DNA of 7,723 bases. Source: Spirochaetaceae bacterium. Lineage in GTDB: Bacteria > Spirochaetota > Spirochaetia > UBA9216. The notes under the pieces are model-generated. The model worked only from the letters and a program-made list of their open reading frames with translations, ran no database searches and was not told where the DNA came from. A program made the position numbers and the translations under genes. The DNA is taken from positions 1 through 7,723 of the forward strand of contig JAQQAK010000097.1 of NCBI GenBank assembly GCA_028527945.1. The letters are read 5' to 3'. Of this stretch, positions 5,684-7,723 are shown in pieces (position 1 is the first letter of the stretch; each line of letters begins with the position of its first letter).

Positions 5684-6676
5684 TCAATTAACAGGCAGTA
5701 TTTCTGCCTGGTTGCACCAGTTTATAACTATAGATGTTATTGTCTCTGTAGGTAGTAACATACCTGTAACAACAACATCTTTTCCTTTTTTTTCAATGTT
5801 AACAGCTTTTCTATCTTTAAACATTTTTTCACCTGTTTCTGTCTTAGCACTTAAAACCATTATTTTAAATAATGCTGTAAATAAAGCCGCGTTAATTTCA
5901 TTTTCCATGTGAAAGATTCCTGTAATATCATATGAAGACTGAATCTTTCTCATAGATAAAAAAACAGATTCAAGCGGTATCTTTTTAAACTCAGGAACAA
6001 AGCTAGCAAACTGCTGCGGCTCAAGATTTTTTACCATAATAGCAATGTCAGAATTTCTTTCAAAGTTAAGCCATTCGCTGCTCACAGGTGTATAATCACG
6101 TTCTAAAATTGAATAACATATTTTATCAATGTTACCAGTAGAAACGCATAGAAGGTCATTCTGAGGCACTGCAACCTGAATATTGCCCTCTTTCTCTTTC
6201 CAGTATTTTAAACGCTTTGTAGATTCACTTTCAGAAACAAAATAATCTTTAGTCCATGAATCATTAGCCATTCCAATAGAGATTATAGAAGAAGGATAAC
6301 GTCCTTCAAAAATAAAGCTTCCATTAAAACTATCTGTTCCTTCAGAAGTTTCATCTAAAGTAATTCCAGCCCAGACACTGTCAGTTCTGTTAAGAAACTT
6401 CTTCTGTATGTTGGTAACTGAAGGTGAATCTATAGCGGCAACCACAGAATTTACAAGTTCTTTATTTGGTTCCAAATCAGCTTTTATTACTATATTTGAT
6501 TCCTCAGGCAAAAGCTGTGAATTGCTGCTTACTTCATCCTGTATCGATACTGTCGTACAGGAGAAAGAAAAAATAGCCGCGCTCAAAAGAACCGCGGCCT
6601 TTAAATATTTATTATGCTTTCTGAATGGCGATAAAACATTCTTCACCGCCGCATTCAACCTTCTGCGCATCTTCAT
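5684..6676 (-). CDS. Predicted lipoprotein, likely TP0453-like treponemal outer-membrane-associated protein
   Basis: Up to 330 residues. A basic N-region (residues 1-25) and a hydrophobic core AAVLLSAAIFSFS precede Cys40, which fits the relaxed spirochaetal lipobox, so a lipid-anchored mature protein of about 290 residues is expected. The mature region is mixed alpha/beta with no motif of a known enzyme. Its layout resembles T. pallidum TP0453, a lipoprotein of about 287 residues with amphipathic helices reported to insert into the outer membrane. I recall matching features: a KKFLNRTDSVWAG-like helix end, a GRYPSS turn, a DIAIMVKNL strand and a terminal strand-helix after KAVNIEKKGKDVVV. TP0453 also follows ileS, as here. 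The start is uncertain: ATG 6676 has a weak GGGAA upstream and overlaps ileS by 65 bp, while GTG 6646 would give a more typical 30-residue signal peptide. The stop TGA overlaps the hisH ribosome site. The lipoprotein call is good; homology to TP0453 is an inference from memory. Confidence 0.75.
   Translation of the reverse strand: MKMRRRLNAAVKNVLSPFRKHNKYLKAAVLLSAAIFSFSCTTVSIQDEVSSNSQLLPEESNIVIKADLEPNKELVNSVVAAIDSPSVTNIQKKFLNRTDSVWAGITLDETSEGTDSFNGSFIFEGRYPSSIISIGMANDSWTKDYFVSESESTKRLKYWKEKEGNIQVAVPQNDLLCVSTGNIDKICYSILERDYTPVSSEWLNFERNSDIAIMVKNLEPQQFASFVPEFKKIPLESVFLSMRKIQSSYDITGIFHMENEINAALFTALFKIMVLSAKTETGEKMFKDRKAVNIEKKGKDVVVTGMLLPTETITSIVINWCNQAEILPVN
6565..6598 (-). terminator. Terminator-like hairpin behind ileS, inside the lipoprotein signal-peptide codons
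   Basis: On the - strand an all-GC 6-bp stem, GCCGCG (complement of 6593-6598) with CGCGGC (complement of 6576-6581), encloses an 11-base loop. It is followed by the U-rich run UAUUUUUUCUUUC. It begins 13 bases past the ileS stop, the classic place for a terminator. The same bases encode the Ala-rich core and the Ile-Phe-Ser-Phe end of the lipoprotein signal peptide, so the pattern may be a by-product of coding. If active it would act as an attenuator, partly uncoupling the lipoprotein and hisHF from ileS. Confidence 0.45.
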
Positions 6677-7723
6677 TATTTTCCCATGTCCATTTATCTG
6701 TAAGAGTTTCCGTTGAAAGGTAATCTTGAAAAGCTTTTACAGAGTCTTTAATTTTTTCACTTCCTGACACAAAAAGTACTATTCTATCAGAAACATCAAG
6801 ATCTTTTTCTTTTCTAAGATTCTGCACAGATCTTACGATATCTCTTACAATACCTTCCTGAACAAGCTCTTCTGTAAGTTCAGAATCAAGGGCAACTGTT
6901 AATGAGCCTTCATTCAGAACCTTCATATTAGCTTTTTCACTTCTCTGTATAACAACAGATTCTTCGGTTATTTCTAAAGTACCAAAACTTAAATCTAAAG
7001 AAAGAGTAGCTCCTTCAATAAGAGACTGAATCTCAGAAGGCTTAAGCTCTGCTATTGCAGCAGCAGCTGTCTTCATATTAGGCCCAAGCTGCTTTCCAAG
7101 TACCTTGAAGTTAGCTTTTGCACTATATTCTACAAGATCTTCCTCATTATCTTTGAAAATAACTTCCTTTACGTTAAGCTCTTCAGCAATAATATCAGCC
7201 ATTTCCTGTAAAACGAGTTTTTCTTTTTCATCTCTTGTAACAAGGTGTAAAGCCTTTAAAGGCTGTCTTGTTTTTAGTGAATGCATTGAACGTAAAGCTC
7301 TTCCCATAGAAACAGCCTGACGTGTAAGAGCCATCTTCATTTCAAGCTCAAGATTTCTTATAGATTCATTATATTCAGGCCAGCTGCCAAGATGTATAGA
7401 ATCAGGAGTACCTTCAGTTTTGAGATTCATATAAATCTCTTCTGTAATAAATGGAATAAAAGGCGCTGCCACTGTAATAAGCTTCATTAAAACAGAATAT
7501 AAAGTTTCATATGCCTGAAGTTTGTCAGAATCATTTTCTGAACGCCAAAATCTTCTTCGAGAACGTCTGATATACCAGTTATTAAGAAGATCAATAAAAT
7601 TCAAAATTGGCGCGATAGCTTTCTGCAGCTCATAAGATTCCAATTGATTTGTAACTTCCAAAACAAGTTTCTCTGCTTCTGACAGTATCCATTGATCAAG
7701 AGGATTATCAGGATTTTCCGGAG
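6612..7723 (-). CDS. ileS: Isoleucyl-tRNA synthetase (type 2), C-terminal part; 5' end beyond the window
   Basis: This class-I aminoacyl-tRNA synthetase charges tRNA-Ile in the cytosol. The frame is open to the right edge, so only the last 369 or so codons of a protein normally near 1,050 residues are present; HIGH, KMSKS and the editing domain lie outside. The TTG at 7661 is internal and is not the start. Visible parts are the end of the catalytic core (LDQWILSEAEKLV), the anticodon-binding helical domain with NWYIRRSRRRFW (7545-7580) and SEND, APFIPFITEEIY, and the C-terminal extension with EELVQEGIVRDIVRSVQNLRKEKDL. The RRSRRRFW signature and the lack of a C-terminal zinc cysteine cluster mark the type-2, eukaryote-like class rather than the E. 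coli type. The stop overlaps the lipoprotein gene by up to 65 bp. It appears to head the operon ileS-lipoprotein-hisH-hisF. Confidence 0.95.
   Translation of the reverse strand, partial: PENPDNPLDQWILSEAEKLVLEVTNQLESYELQKAIAPILNFIDLLNNWYIRRSRRRFWRSENDSDKLQAYETLYSVLMKLITVAAPFIPFITEEIYMNLKTEGTPDSIHLGSWPEYNESIRNLELEMKMALTRQAVSMGRALRSMHSLKTRQPLKALHLVTRDEKEKLVLQEMADIIAEELNVKEVIFKDNEEDLVEYSAKANFKVLGKQLGPNMKTAAAAIAELKPSEIQSLIEGATLSLDLSFGTLEITEESVVIQRSEKANMKVLNEGSLTVALDSELTEELVQEGIVRDIVRSVQNLRKEKDLDVSDRIVLFVSGSEKIKDSVKAFQDYLSTETLTDKWTWENNEDAQKVECGGEECFIAIQKA

Noticed and set aside
1..7723. Mobile element, CRISPR array, tRNA, riboswitch, or defence system
   Set aside because: I saw no transposase or integrase, no spaced direct repeats, no tRNA-like cloverleaf and no defence-type domains; gene content is mainly housekeeping and envelope.

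Overview
The window is an AT-rich, gene-dense bacterial segment that most resembles a treponeme (Spirochaetota, Treponema-like). The pointers are a type-2 (eukaryote-like) isoleucyl-tRNA synthetase, an FmdB-type zinc-ribbon protein with a spirochaete-like N-terminus, a lipoprotein with a relaxed spirochaetal lipobox, and above all the order ileS followed by a lipoprotein resembling Treponema pallidum TP0453, which I recall as lying next to ileS (TP0452). This placement is inference from memory, not a database result.

Left part, + strand: the 3' two-thirds of lon (LonA ATP-dependent protease; its start lies left of the window) runs into an exported CapA-family protein. The CapA-type gene starts at a TTG inside the last codons of lon, so the two are probably co-transcribed and translationally coupled. 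It ends in a 47-bp tail-to-tail overlap with the next gene on the - strand.

Middle, - strand: an exported protein made almost entirely of eight YD/RHS-like repeats of about 26 residues (2847-3743), then an FmdB-family zinc-ribbon protein (3830-4156). The fmdB-type gene forms its own unit, with a good sigma-70 promoter (4213-4241), a clear AGGAG ribosome site, and an intrinsic terminator whose loop holds the stop codon.

Right part, - strand, reading right to left: ileS (3' part only; it starts right of the window), a TP0453-like lipoprotein overlapping ileS by up to 65 bp, hisH, and hisF. Gaps are 10 bp and 1 bp, so this is a tight operon. HisH and HisF together form imidazole-glycerol-phosphate synthase. 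A GC-rich hairpin with a U-rich tail lies just after the ileS stop, inside the lipoprotein's signal-peptide codons, and may attenuate transcription between ileS and the genes behind it.

I see no mobile element, CRISPR array, RNA gene or tRNA. Most of the content is housekeeping. The most unusual points are the lipoprotein and its embedded hairpin, the isolated hisHF pair, and the repeat protein. No gene-free stretch exceeds 300 bases.
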